Assembly (NCBI GenBank): GCA_003215535.1
Contig: QCKG01000019.1
Span: 1-32,772 of the forward strand
DNA length: 32,772 bases
Origin: Prochlorococcus sp. AG-409-L18
GTDB taxonomy: Bacteria > Cyanobacteriota > Cyanobacteriia > PCC-6307 > Cyanobiaceae
Direction: 5' to 3'
Positions within the stretch are counted from its first letter, which is position 1; each line of letters begins with the position of its first letter. The translations under genes were made by a program, and so were the position numbers. This document shows, one piece after another, positions 1 through 7,768 of the stretch. The notes below the pieces were generated by a model that had not been told where the DNA came from, did not search any database, and saw only the letters and a program-made list of their open reading frames with translations.

Positions 1-1
1 C

Positions 2-106
2 CTTCCACATAGCCAATCTGTTGAGTCGCTAAATGTGGCATCAGCAGCAGTTCCGCTGCTGTTGGAGCGTCGAAGGTCCACAATGATCTCAGAAATAAAA
101 AATTAG
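2..106 (+). CDS. SpoU/TrmH-family RNA methyltransferase, 3' end only
   Basis: This is the last 34 codons of a gene that begins outside the window; the stop is TAG at 104-106. The reading frame shows HSQSVESLNVASAAVPLLLE, which matches the C-terminal signature of SpoU (TrmH) methyltransferases, where the Ser-Leu-Asn-Val stretch helps build the SAM-binding trefoil knot. Members 2'-O-methylate ribose in tRNA or rRNA. The substrate cannot be told from this fragment. The tail after the signature is short (about 14 residues). The gene ends two bases before the lpdA start, so the two are probably cotranscribed. Confidence 0.72.
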   Translation, partial: LPHSQSVESLNVASAAVPLLLERRRSTMISEIKN

Positions 107-108
107 CG

Positions 109-1566
109 GTGAGCGAAGCCAATTTCGACTTCGATGTAATTGTCATAGGTGCCGGGTATGGCGGCTTTGATGCGGCCAAGCATGCTGCGGAGCATGGCCT
201 CAAGGTGGCCATAATTGAATCACGTGAGATGGGAGGAACATGTGTTAATAGGGGGTGTGTTCCTTCAAAAGCATTATTGGCGGCAAGTGGAAGAGTGAGG
301 GAGCTTGCTGATTCTGAACATTTATCTGCTTTTGGAATTCATTCAGCTCCTGTGAGGTTTGAGCGTCGGAAGATTGCAGACCATGCAAATAATTTAGTTG
401 CTGCGATAAGGGGCAACCTGACTAAAACATTGGAGCGTGCTGGTGTTTTGATTATTCATGGGAAAGGACGGATTGAAGGTATTCAAAGGGTTGGCTTACG
501 TGAAAACAATGGCGTAGATAGAGTCCTCACTTGCAAGGAAATCATTCTTGCAACAGGTTCTGATCCTTTTGTTCCTCCAGGTATAGAAACTGATGGAAGG
601 ACAGTTTTTACTAGTGATGAAGCAGTAAGTCTTGAATGGTTGCCTCGGTGGATAGCAATTATTGGTAGTGGATATATAGGGCTTGAATTTGCCGATGTTT
701 ATACGGCACTTGGATGTGAAGTGACGATGATTGAAGCTTTGGATCGAGTTATGCCTACTTTTGATCCAGACATCACTAAACTGGCGGCCAGAAATCTTAT
801 TCAAGCTCGAGATATAGATGCTCGAGCTGGTCTTCTTGCAAGCAAAGTCTTACCTGGCAGTCCAGTTAGAATCGAATTATCTGATGTAAAAACTCGTGAT
901 CTTGTTGATGAATTAGAGGTGGATGCAGTTTTAGTGGCAACTGGTCGTAGTCCAAGCAGTAAAGGTATGAACCTTGAGTCAATTGGAGTTGAAACGAATA
1001 GGGGATTTGTACCAATAGATGATCAAATGAGAGTTCTTTCTAAAGACCAACCAGTTCCTCATCTTTGGGCTGTTGGTGATGTAACTGGGAAGTTAATGCT
1101 TGCTCATACAGCTGCAGCCCAGGGAACTTTAGCCGTAGAAAATATTCTAGGAAATTCTAGATCTATTGATTATCGAAGCATCCCCGCAGCCACCTTTACT
1201 CATCCTGAGATTAGCTCAGTTGGATTAACTGAAGAGGCCGCAAAGGAACTGGCTTCTAAGGAAAAATTCGATCTTGGGATCGTTAGAAGTTATTTCAAGG
1301 CCAATTCAAAAGCTCTAGCAGAACTTGAAAGTGATGGCTTAATGAAATTACTTTTTCGCAAGGATGATGGAGAAGTCCTTGGTGCGCATATATATGGACT
1401 GCATGCAGCAGATTTAATTCAGGAAGTGGCTAATTCTCTTGCGCGTAGGCAAAGTGTTTTTGATTTAGCATATGAAGTTCATACACATCCAACTCTTAGT
1501 GAGGTTGTGGAAGTAGCTTACAAGCAGGCAGTAAAATTATGTAAGAAAGATGGTGTAGGTAATTAA
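109..1566 (+). CDS. lpdA: Dihydrolipoamide dehydrogenase (E3)
   Basis: FAD flavoprotein that reoxidises dihydrolipoyl groups with NAD+, serving pyruvate dehydrogenase and possibly glycine cleavage. The 485 residues fit the family. The N-terminal FAD fingerprint is GAGYGG (14-19), followed by the redox-active disulfide GGTCVNRGCVPSK with Cys45 and Cys50. A second dinucleotide fold IIGSGYIGLEF binds NAD near residue 185. The C-terminal dimer interface carries the His-Glu pair HPTLSE (His460, Glu465). The start is GTG, two bases after the preceding methyltransferase gene. The E1-alpha gene pdhA is elsewhere in this window (10494-11582), so the complex genes are scattered, as is usual in cyanobacteria. 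Confidence 0.95.
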   Translation: MSEANFDFDVIVIGAGYGGFDAAKHAAEHGLKVAIIESREMGGTCVNRGCVPSKALLAASGRVRELADSEHLSAFGIHSAPVRFERRKIADHANNLVAAIRGNLTKTLERAGVLIIHGKGRIEGIQRVGLRENNGVDRVLTCKEIILATGSDPFVPPGIETDGRTVFTSDEAVSLEWLPRWIAIIGSGYIGLEFADVYTALGCEVTMIEALDRVMPTFDPDITKLAARNLIQARDIDARAGLLASKVLPGSPVRIELSDVKTRDLVDELEVDAVLVATGRSPSSKGMNLESIGVETNRGFVPIDDQMRVLSKDQPVPHLWAVGDVTGKLMLAHTAAAQGTLAVENILGNSRSIDYRSIPAATFTHPEISSVGLTEEAAKELASKEKFDLGIVRSYFKANSKALAELESDGLMKLLFRKDDGEVLGAHIYGLHAADLIQEVANSLARRQSVFDLAYEVHTHPTLSEVVEVAYKQAVKLCKKDGVGN

Positions 1567-1631
1567 TTATATTTGTAGATGATTCATCTTCATTCTGATT
1601 CTAAGTAAGTTTCTTTTCTTGTTTATTTTCC

Positions 1632-2516
1632 ATGGAAATTCGTCGACGCCCACCTAATCCAAGTGTTAAAGTTGAAAGCCTGGAATATGCTATTCCTCAT
1701 CCAGATTCTGAGCCTAGAAATATTCTTGAAAAAATAGTGTGGGAGAAAGACCGTGAAATAAAGGCAGCTCGTCAACGTGTTCCCCTAGATACTCTCAAAT
1801 CCCAGATTTCTAAACTTCCCGTTCCGCTTGACTTTATAGGAGCATTGAGCAAAACTTCAGTCCTTCCCGCAGTGATCGCAGAGATAAAAAAAGCTAGTCC
1901 AAGTAAAGGTATTATACGAGAGAATTTTGATCCTATTCAAATTGCAATTGATTATGAAAAAGGTGGTGCAAGTTGTTTATCTATACTTACGGATAAGACT
2001 TTTTTTCAAGGGGGCTTTGAGGTTCTAGTAGAGGTTCGAGAGAAAGTTAAACTTCCCTTGCTATGCAAGGACTTTATCCTTATGCCTTATCAGCTTTATC
2101 AGGCAAGAGCTGCAGGGGCAGATGCGGTACTATTAATAGCTTCAATACTTTCAAATCAGGATCTAATATATTTATTTAAGGTTGCGTCTGGACTTGGTCT
2201 TAGTGTTTTAGTTGAAGTGCATAACTTCAATGAATTAAGAAGGATATTTGATATTGGAGAATTCCCTCTTATTGGAATAAATAATAGAGATTTGACAACA
2301 TTCGAAACAGATTTGTCAACCACAGAAATTCTTGTTCAACAATTTGAGGAAGAGTTTGAAAAATATCAACCAATTTTAGTTAGTGAATCTGGATTGTTTA
2401 CTCGTTCAGACTTAGACAGGGTTTATAAGGCTGGTGCTAGTGCTGTTTTGGTTGGTGAATCTTTGATGCGCTCTAATGACATAAGTGCTTCTCTTCACAA
2501 GTTGATCATGGGTTGA
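1632..2516 (+). CDS. trpC: Indole-3-glycerol phosphate synthase
   Basis: Converts 1-(2-carboxyphenylamino)-1-deoxyribulose 5-phosphate to indole-3-glycerol phosphate in tryptophan synthesis. It is a single-domain TIM barrel without the fused TrpF seen in enterobacteria. Signatures in order: [13 protein letters not shown] (81-93, including the catalytic Glu-Ile-Lys strand), LLCKDFI with Lys146, [10 protein letters not shown] (161-170), VEVHN, GINNRDL, VSESGL and VGESLM near the C-terminus. The roughly 40 residues before the barrel form an N-terminal extension typical of cyanobacterial enzymes. It lies 65 bases after lpdA on the same strand with no obvious terminator between. The ATG at 1632 is the natural start. 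Confidence 0.95.
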   Translation: MEIRRRPPNPSVKVESLEYAIPHPDSEPRNILEKIVWEKDREIKAARQRVPLDTLKSQISKLPVPLDFIGALSKTSVLPAVIAEIKKASPSKGIIRENFDPIQIAIDYEKGGASCLSILTDKTFFQGGFEVLVEVREKVKLPLLCKDFILMPYQLYQARAAGADAVLLIASILSNQDLIYLFKVASGLGLSVLVEVHNFNELRRIFDIGEFPLIGINNRDLTTFETDLSTTEILVQQFEEEFEKYQPILVSESGLFTRSDLDRVYKAGASAVLVGESLMRSNDISASLHKLIMG

Positions 2517-2636
2517 GAATATGTACTTTTAATTTGATGCTTTTCTTGCTATATATTAATTTAAAATTGGCGATAGTTTTGTACTTTGCCAGAAATCAAA
2601 TGAATATATCAGGATGCAATCTGTGATTTCATTTTC

Positions 2637-3302
2637 ATGATAATCAGTATCCTCACAGGTTTTGCGGCTGGAGGCCTTCACGTTATTGGTGGCGCTGATC
2701 ACTTGGTCTCAATGGCCCCAGGGTCTTTACGCCGCCAGCCACTGTCTGCGTTGAAAGGAGGTTTGGCTTGGGGATTAGGCCATTCCTTGGGGGTTCTTGG
2801 ATTGTCTACTTTGGCTATTTTCTTTAAAGATCTTGTCCATATTGAGCGAATGTCATCTTTGGCCGAGTTCGGAGTTGGGATTACATTGTTAGTTGTTGGA
2901 ATGCTTGCAATACGTTCTTCTTTTGGTTTTAGTATTCATACGCATAAACACATTCATGGAAATGGACATGCGCATAAACATGTCCATTTCCATCTTTGGG
3001 GTGAGCAAAAACATAATCATCACACTCATACTTCAACGAGTCTTGGTCTTTTGCATGGACTAGCAGGGGCTAGCCATTTGCTTGCAGTTATTCCCGCTTT
3101 GGCTCTCCCCCCAATGGGGGCTATTGCTTATATGGCTGCTTACCTACTTGGTTCGATTTTGGCGATGGTAGTTGTTGTAGTTGCTATTTCTTTTGCTTCA
3201 TCCAGAGTTGGGAAAAGAGCTTTGCCATTATTAGTAGGCTTTACTGGGGGACTTTCTATGGCAACAGGCTTTTTTTGGCTTCATAGAACCTCTATCCCCT
3301 AG
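2637..3302 (+). CDS. NiCoT/UreH-like membrane protein with His-rich loop (putative nickel transporter)
   Basis: A 221-residue integral membrane protein with about six hydrophobic segments. The first helix carries HVIGGADH (15-22), close to the His-x4-Asp-His signature of nickel/cobalt permeases but with one extra residue, and WGLGHSLG (45-52) follows. A second half opens with LLHGLAGASHLLAV, echoing the first in the way of NicO/UreH/HupE proteins. Between the halves residues 101-131 hold 13 histidines, a likely metal-binding loop. It converges on sodX, with 17 bases between stops, next to the Ni superoxide dismutase gene. Nickel is therefore the most likely substrate, but that is inferred from context and motif; cobalt or another exporter-type role is possible. 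Confidence 0.7.
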   Translation: MIISILTGFAAGGLHVIGGADHLVSMAPGSLRRQPLSALKGGLAWGLGHSLGVLGLSTLAIFFKDLVHIERMSSLAEFGVGITLLVVGMLAIRSSFGFSIHTHKHIHGNGHAHKHVHFHLWGEQKHNHHTHTSTSLGLLHGLAGASHLLAVIPALALPPMGAIAYMAAYLLGSILAMVVVVVAISFASSRVGKRALPLLVGFTGGLSMATGFFWLHRTSIP

Positions 3303-3319
3303 CTTTTGAAGTTAAGGAT

Positions 3320-3718
3320 CTAATCCGATTTTCTATTTTTGATAGGTATTATTTTTTCAACTATCCCAAGCATATTAGTTTGATTAACAGTTCCATATTG
3401 ACGACTGTCAATGCTAATTTTTTCATTGTCGCCTCTAAGCTCTATCCCAAAGTCTGAGCTCTTATGAACTCTTTTGATTGCCAAAGTATTCGCCTCTATT
3501 GGATGATTAAATACAACTATTGTCCCTTTTTTTATTGGTATATCTTTTTCTTTGATTGGACGGTAAAAAATAAAATCTCCTTGGTATAGATTGGGTTCCA
3601 TTGAACTCCCAACAACACGACAGGGCCTTAGAGACCCTGTCATGAATAGAAATAGCGAACGAAGTAAACCTTTGCCCAAATAGATTAAATTATCAGCTTG
3701 CAGTAATCCAAGCGTCAC
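3320..3718 (-). CDS. sodX: Nickel superoxide dismutase maturation peptidase (S26 family)
   Basis: A small signal-peptidase-like serine protease thought to remove the N-terminal propeptide of Ni-SOD, which must be cut to expose the metal-binding His. A hydrophobic N-terminal helix (about 11-27) precedes the nucleophile motif VVGSSMEPNL with Ser39, and the general-base Lys82 lies in LAIKRVH. A later GDN (96-98) matches the S26 family's conserved block. At 132 residues it is shorter than LepB, as expected of SodX. It lies directly downstream of sodN; with this start the two overlap by 26 bases, so the true start could be further in, for example at Met26. Linkage to sodN makes the call secure although S26 proteases look alike. 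Confidence 0.9.
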   Translation of the reverse strand: MTLGLLQADNLIYLGKGLLRSLFLFMTGSLRPCRVVGSSMEPNLYQGDFIFYRPIKEKDIPIKKGTIVVFNHPIEANTLAIKRVHKSSDFGIELRGDNEKISIDSRQYGTVNQTNMLGIVEKIIPIKNRKSD

Positions 3719-4166
3719 TTCTTCCTTTTGATTGCCAAAACATTTTGTGAATCTTTTCTACTGATTGCATTAACTCTTCTGCCTTGGCTTGATCGATATT
3801 GACTTTGCAAGCACTGCAAAGTTTAGCTGCCTTCCAGAATGAATCATGAAGATCTGGAAAAGTTTCTAGATGCTCAGGCTTGAAATAATCAGTCCAAAGA
3901 ATCAGAAGTTCTTTCTTAGTTTGTTGGGCTTGTTCTTCCTTTATGGCGACATAACGCGAAAAGGTGTTGTTGTAGGTGGCCCAAGAACCAGCATCATTGC
4001 CTTGAGGAGGCGCCATTGCTACTAGTTTTTTGGTCATCGATAGGACTGCTTCTGCTGCTACGCGGGCCGAAGCGGGATCATATACACCGCAAGGTCCATC
4101 ACAGTGGGCCAAAACCTTTTTGGAAGGAAGGCTGTTGAGAATTGCTTTAAGTGCAGAGCGAAGCAT
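3693..4166 (-). CDS. sodN: Nickel superoxide dismutase
   Basis: Disproportionates superoxide using nickel. The nickel hook is plain: HCDGPCGVYDP starts at residue 21, giving ligands His21, Cys22 and Cys26 (His1, Cys2 and Cys6 of the mature enzyme) after a 20-residue propeptide ending VLA. The rest is the helical-bundle body. An in-frame ATG at 4214 would add 16 residues. I prefer the ATG at 4166 because it gives 157 residues and a propeptide of the length usual in picocyanobacteria; a GGGAGG about 17 bases upstream is too distant to decide the matter. It follows the FKBP gene by 81 bases and overlaps sodX. Using Ni rather than Fe in SOD is common in iron-poor open-ocean cyanobacteria. Confidence 0.95.
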   Translation of the reverse strand: MLRSALKAILNSLPSKKVLAHCDGPCGVYDPASARVAAEAVLSMTKKLVAMAPPQGNDAGSWATYNNTFSRYVAIKEEQAQQTKKELLILWTDYFKPEHLETFPDLHDSFWKAAKLCSACKVNIDQAKAEELMQSVEKIHKMFWQSKGRSDAWITAS

Positions 4167-4247
4167 CTTGCAGTAGAGAAAAGCCTCCCAATAGATTACC
4201 CGCCAATTATGCAAATTGGCATATTTTTGGAGTTGATTTGAATCTTT

Positions 4248-4850
4248 TTAGCTGACTCCTAGTAATTCAACTTCAAATGTCAATGTTGCATTGGGCGGGA
4301 TAACACCGCCAGCTCCTCTGCTCCCATAACCAAGTTCAGGTGGGATAAGTAACTTTCTTTTTCCACCAACCTTCATTCCTTGTACGCCTTCGTCCCATCC
4401 TTTTATGACTTGACCAGCGCCTAGAGGAAAGCTGAATGGTCCTCGACCATAGCTTTTATCAAATTCTTTGCCGTTTTCAAGAGTCCCTATGTAGTTCACA
4501 GTGACCCTTTTCCCTGGAGTTGCTTCATCTCCTTCGCCAATAATGATGTCAGTGATACTTAAACCGCTCGGGGTGGTTTTGCTATTCCCCATTTCAACAG
4601 TACCTCCAAGGACTGAATCTTTCTTAATAGGATTATCACTTGCCATTGTAAATAGACTTGGATTTGGATCTTCTGGGTCTAGTTCGAATGGAGAAGCAGA
4701 TCGCGAGGGGTTTTCAATAGTTCTTACTTCAGCCTGCATTGAGGATTGAACTCCAGCTGCTGAGACTTGTGTAGGAGAAATGATTTGGCTGATCAACGCC
4801 AAAATCAAGCACCCTAGAAAAACTGCAGAACTAATGAAGATGTCGCGCAC
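4248..4850 (-). CDS. FKBP-type peptidyl-prolyl cis-trans isomerase, exported
   Basis: A prolyl isomerase acting outside the cytoplasm, in periplasm or thylakoid lumen. The N-terminus is a signal peptide or anchor (hydrophobic about 5-25, then VSAAG near 29-33). A low-complexity linker of about 60 residues follows. The single FKBP domain covers about 97-200: VTVNYIGTLENGKEFDKS, then GAGQVIKGWDEGVQGMKVG, PPELGYGSRG and IPPNATLTFEVELLGV, with the active-site Tyr, Phe, Asp and Trp positions recognisable. It is the first gene of a minus-strand run leading into sodN and sodX, which may reflect cotranscription rather than shared function. It is divergent from lnt across about 150 bases. Confidence 0.92.
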   Translation of the reverse strand: MRDIFISSAVFLGCLILALISQIISPTQVSAAGVQSSMQAEVRTIENPSRSASPFELDPEDPNPSLFTMASDNPIKKDSVLGGTVEMGNSKTTPSGLSITDIIIGEGDEATPGKRVTVNYIGTLENGKEFDKSYGRGPFSFPLGAGQVIKGWDEGVQGMKVGGKRKLLIPPELGYGSRGAGGVIPPNATLTFEVELLGVS

Positions 4851-5005
4851 AGAAACAAAGTGATTTAATCAAAAGTATTCTCGCAGGAGTTTGGCTGAAT
4901 GAATGGAATTCTCTCTTTTCTATTTATTAATGAGGTGTTGTTTTAAGTAAATCCTAATGATATCTCCAAATCTTTATGTCTTTTAGTTGAATTTGGGCTG
5001 TGCTT

Positions 5006-6481
5006 ATGAGTAAGGACAGATCCTTTGCATTAATACAGGGCCTGGTAGGAGGGTTGCTTGCAGGAGTTGGATTTTCAGAATCCGGTGTGGTTTTAATGCC
5101 ACTAGGTCTTGCATTTCTCTGGGCTTCCAGTCGTTGGCCTATTGCGGCGGCTTTATGGGGAGGTGTCGCTGTACTTGTTAGTCATCGATGGTTGCTAGCA
5201 CTTCACCCTCTTAATTGGATAGGAATTCCTGCAGCTTTGAGCCTTCCAATAGCAACTTTTATTTGGTTGTTTTGCGGAATGATTGGAGCTGTTTTAGTAG
5301 CTGTTTGGGCCTTTTTAGGGCATTTTGTTTTTGTATTTTTCTCTCGTGATTTGGAATTAAGGACAAAAATCTCGTTCGTATTCTTAATGTCTTCTTTTTG
5401 GGGATTGTCAGAAGTTTTATTAGCTCGTCTCCCTTTGTTCTGGATCGGAGTAGGAGGAAGCCTCTTGCAAGGAAATGCATTGCTCGCAGGCTTGGCCAGA
5501 TGGCTTGGTGCTGGTGGGCTTGCAACTATTCAATTGGTTATTGGCTGGTGGTTATGGAGAACTGCTATCGCTTTTAAAAGAGGTTTTGGCTGGAGAAAGT
5601 TATTGTTTGTTGGGCTTCTTTCTTTGTTTCTTGCACATTTCCTTGGGTGGAACCTTCTTTTTGTCAAAACCGCCTCTAATCCTAATCCTATTCCTATAGC
5701 TCTTTGGCAGCCTTCAGTTCCAATACGTGAGAAGTTTTCTAACGAGCAACAAAATCAAATTCCTTATGCAGTAAATGATGCGCTTTTTGATGCTAAGGAG
5801 TTAGGTGCAGAGATATTAGTTGCTCCTGAAGGAACTTTAAAGGTTAATCAGAAACTTTTAAATCCTGCTGCATTGCCACTCTTGGCAGGAGGTTTCCGTT
5901 GGGAGGATGGCGGTCAAAGAAGTTCAATACTTGTTTTTGACAGAGGTGAGAGCTCTTTTTCTGCGAAGTTGGATAAGCATCGTTTGGTTCCTCTTGGAGA
6001 ATGGGTTCCAAGAATTTCCGGAGTTGTTTTTAAAGGTCTCTCGGCTGTGGGAGGTATTCAGCCAGGCCCCCCCTCTAGGCTTTTGAGTTGGTCTGGGCCT
6101 TCTCTGGCAGGAGCTATTTGTTATGAATTAAGTGATGGAAGTTCTTTGGCAAAAGCAGTTTCTGATGGTGCTCAATGGATTCTTGCCATCGCAAATCTTG
6201 ATCCTTATCCTTTGCTACTTCAAAAGCAGTATCTTTCTTTAGCAAGGCTGCGGGCGATAGAAACATCAAGAGATCTCGTAAGTGTCGCAAATACAGGTCC
6301 TTCTTCTTTGATAACCGCTTCAGGAGTTGAGTCATTAGTTGTTCGGCCATTTACGGAAGGAATTGGCTTGGTAGATTTACATCTTTATAACAAGAGTACA
6401 GGTTATCTAAGATGGGGTGAGGTCCCTTTATTAGCAGCTTTTTTAATTAGTTTGATTCTACTTGTTATCTCAAGAAGATAG
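5006..6481 (+). CDS. lnt: Apolipoprotein N-acyltransferase
   Basis: Transfers the third acyl chain to the N-terminal Cys of lipoproteins in the inner membrane. The N-terminal 220 residues are hydrophobic with several membrane spans, followed by a periplasmic nitrilase-like (CN hydrolase) domain. The catalytic triad is visible: Glu in VAPEGTL (Glu275 from this start), Lys in LDKHRLVPLGEW (Lys324) and Cys in GAICYELSD (Cys372). A last hydrophobic segment closes the protein at LLAAFLISLILLVISRR. A GTG at 5000 would add two residues; I chose the ATG at 5006. The membrane half is divergent, but triad spacing and length (491) match the family. It converges on mnmA with about 20 bases between stops. 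Confidence 0.88.
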   Translation: MSKDRSFALIQGLVGGLLAGVGFSESGVVLMPLGLAFLWASSRWPIAAALWGGVAVLVSHRWLLALHPLNWIGIPAALSLPIATFIWLFCGMIGAVLVAVWAFLGHFVFVFFSRDLELRTKISFVFLMSSFWGLSEVLLARLPLFWIGVGGSLLQGNALLAGLARWLGAGGLATIQLVIGWWLWRTAIAFKRGFGWRKLLFVGLLSLFLAHFLGWNLLFVKTASNPNPIPIALWQPSVPIREKFSNEQQNQIPYAVNDALFDAKELGAEILVAPEGTLKVNQKLLNPAALPLLAGGFRWEDGGQRSSILVFDRGESSFSAKLDKHRLVPLGEWVPRISGVVFKGLSAVGGIQPGPPSRLLSWSGPSLAGAICYELSDGSSLAKAVSDGAQWILAIANLDPYPLLLQKQYLSLARLRAIETSRDLVSVANTGPSSLITASGVESLVVRPFTEGIGLVDLHLYNKSTGYLRWGEVPLLAAFLISLILLVISRR

Positions 6482-6502
6482 AACTTGTAGTCTTCTATAG
6501 AA

Positions 6503-7723
6503 TTAGCTTTTCTGAATAATCCCACCTCCTAATAATACATCTTCAGCATAGAAAACAGCTGCTTGACCTGGTGCAATTGAGAATTGCTCTTCTTCAAAAT
6601 TGATTTCACATCGGTGAGGTCGGTGACATTCGATATCTTTATAAGTTGGTTTGATTGGTGTTAAATTTGCTTCTACAGGTTTACTCCTGTAACGGACTTG
6701 AACTTCTACACGTATAGTTTCTTCGGGTGGCAGAATTGAGACCCAATTGACCCCTCCAACGATGCAATTGTATTTGCCTGATTCTTTGTGTGGACCTACT
6801 ATTATTTGATTTAAGACAGGGTCTAGACTTATTACATGAAGTGGCTCCTTCCAAGATATACCAAGGCCTTTGCGTTGACCAATAGTGAAATTCTGTATTC
6901 CATAATGCTCTCCCAAGAATGTGCCATCTTTAAGTAAGATAGATCCCTTCTTTGGGGGTAAGTATTTTTCCAGAAAAGCTTTCATCGAACCATGTTGATC
7001 TACAAGGCATAAGTCTTGGCTTTCAGGCTTCTTAGCAGTTCTAAGTTCAAATTTTTCAGCTTCCTTTCGAGTTTCTGCTTTGCTAACTTCACCAAGTGGG
7101 AAAACAATTTTCTCTAGAACATCTTGTGATAAGTCATAAAGGAAATAACTTTGATCTTTGTTTTGATCAAGTCCTCTTAAGAGTTTATGTTTACCTTTGG
7201 TATCTCCTGGTAACTTTTCGAAGAGTTTAGATTCTTTTGCATATCGTATGCGAGCGTAATGACCGGTGGCTAGCCTTTGGATTCCTAATTCTTTTTGAGC
7301 CCAATCAAGCATTGCTGAAAATTTTACGAAACGGTTGCATCTGGAACATGGAAGAGGGGTTATTCCTGCTTGATAGCCGTTAACTAGATTTTCTACTATT
7401 TCTTTTTGGAAAGTATCTCGTGAATCCACAACGTGATGGTTGATTCCGAGTTGTTCGCAAATGCCGGCAGCATCGACCAGCCCATCTGTGCAGCATGATC
7501 CTTTCCCGCTCATTAGCCAGAGAGTTAGGCCTTCCACTTTCCAACCTGCTTCTACAAGAAGAGCTGCCGTTAGAGAGCTATCCACTCCGCCTGAGAGGCC
7601 AACTACAACGTTATGGTCGCCATCTAAGTTACTTAGACGCATAACAGCCTCTTCACCTGCCTTTGAAGCGGGTTTGGATGCTGTTATGGAATTTGGGATA
7701 GGTTTTTTTGGCGGCATAAGCAT
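6503..7723 (-). CDS. mnmA: tRNA-specific 2-thiouridylase
   Basis: Adds sulfur to C2 of wobble uridine-34 in tRNA-Lys, -Glu and -Gln, using ATP to adenylate the base. The N-terminal PP-loop is VVGLSGGVDSS (Ser44-Ser50). Catalytic cysteines are expected in PCSRCNRFVKF (Cys126 or Cys129) and SQDLCLV (Cys239). TGHYAR and DQSYFLYDL are further family blocks. After the PP-loop there is a SCCTDGLVDAAG stretch. The first about 35 residues are a nonconserved lead, so the true start may lie later than 7723; ATGs occur at 7723 and 7717. The gene diverges from nnr with 45 bases between starts. Confidence 0.95.
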   Translation of the reverse strand: MLMPPKKPIPNSITASKPASKAGEEAVMRLSNLDGDHNVVVGLSGGVDSSLTAALLVEAGWKVEGLTLWLMSGKGSCCTDGLVDAAGICEQLGINHHVVDSRDTFQKEIVENLVNGYQAGITPLPCSRCNRFVKFSAMLDWAQKELGIQRLATGHYARIRYAKESKLFEKLPGDTKGKHKLLRGLDQNKDQSYFLYDLSQDVLEKIVFPLGEVSKAETRKEAEKFELRTAKKPESQDLCLVDQHGSMKAFLEKYLPPKKGSILLKDGTFLGEHYGIQNFTIGQRKGLGISWKEPLHVISLDPVLNQIIVGPHKESGKYNCIVGGVNWVSILPPEETIRVEVQVRYRSKPVEANLTPIKPTYKDIECHRPHRCEINFEEEQFSIAPGQAAVFYAEDVLLGGGIIQKS

Positions 7724-7768
7724 TACCGCTTTTACTTATTCATAGTTAGGTACTTAGGAGATTTTGTC

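Noticed and set aside
6473-6496. AGAAGA / TCTTCT inverted repeat between lnt and mnmA ends
   Set aside because: Six-base stem with a 12-base loop and no T-run; likely chance.
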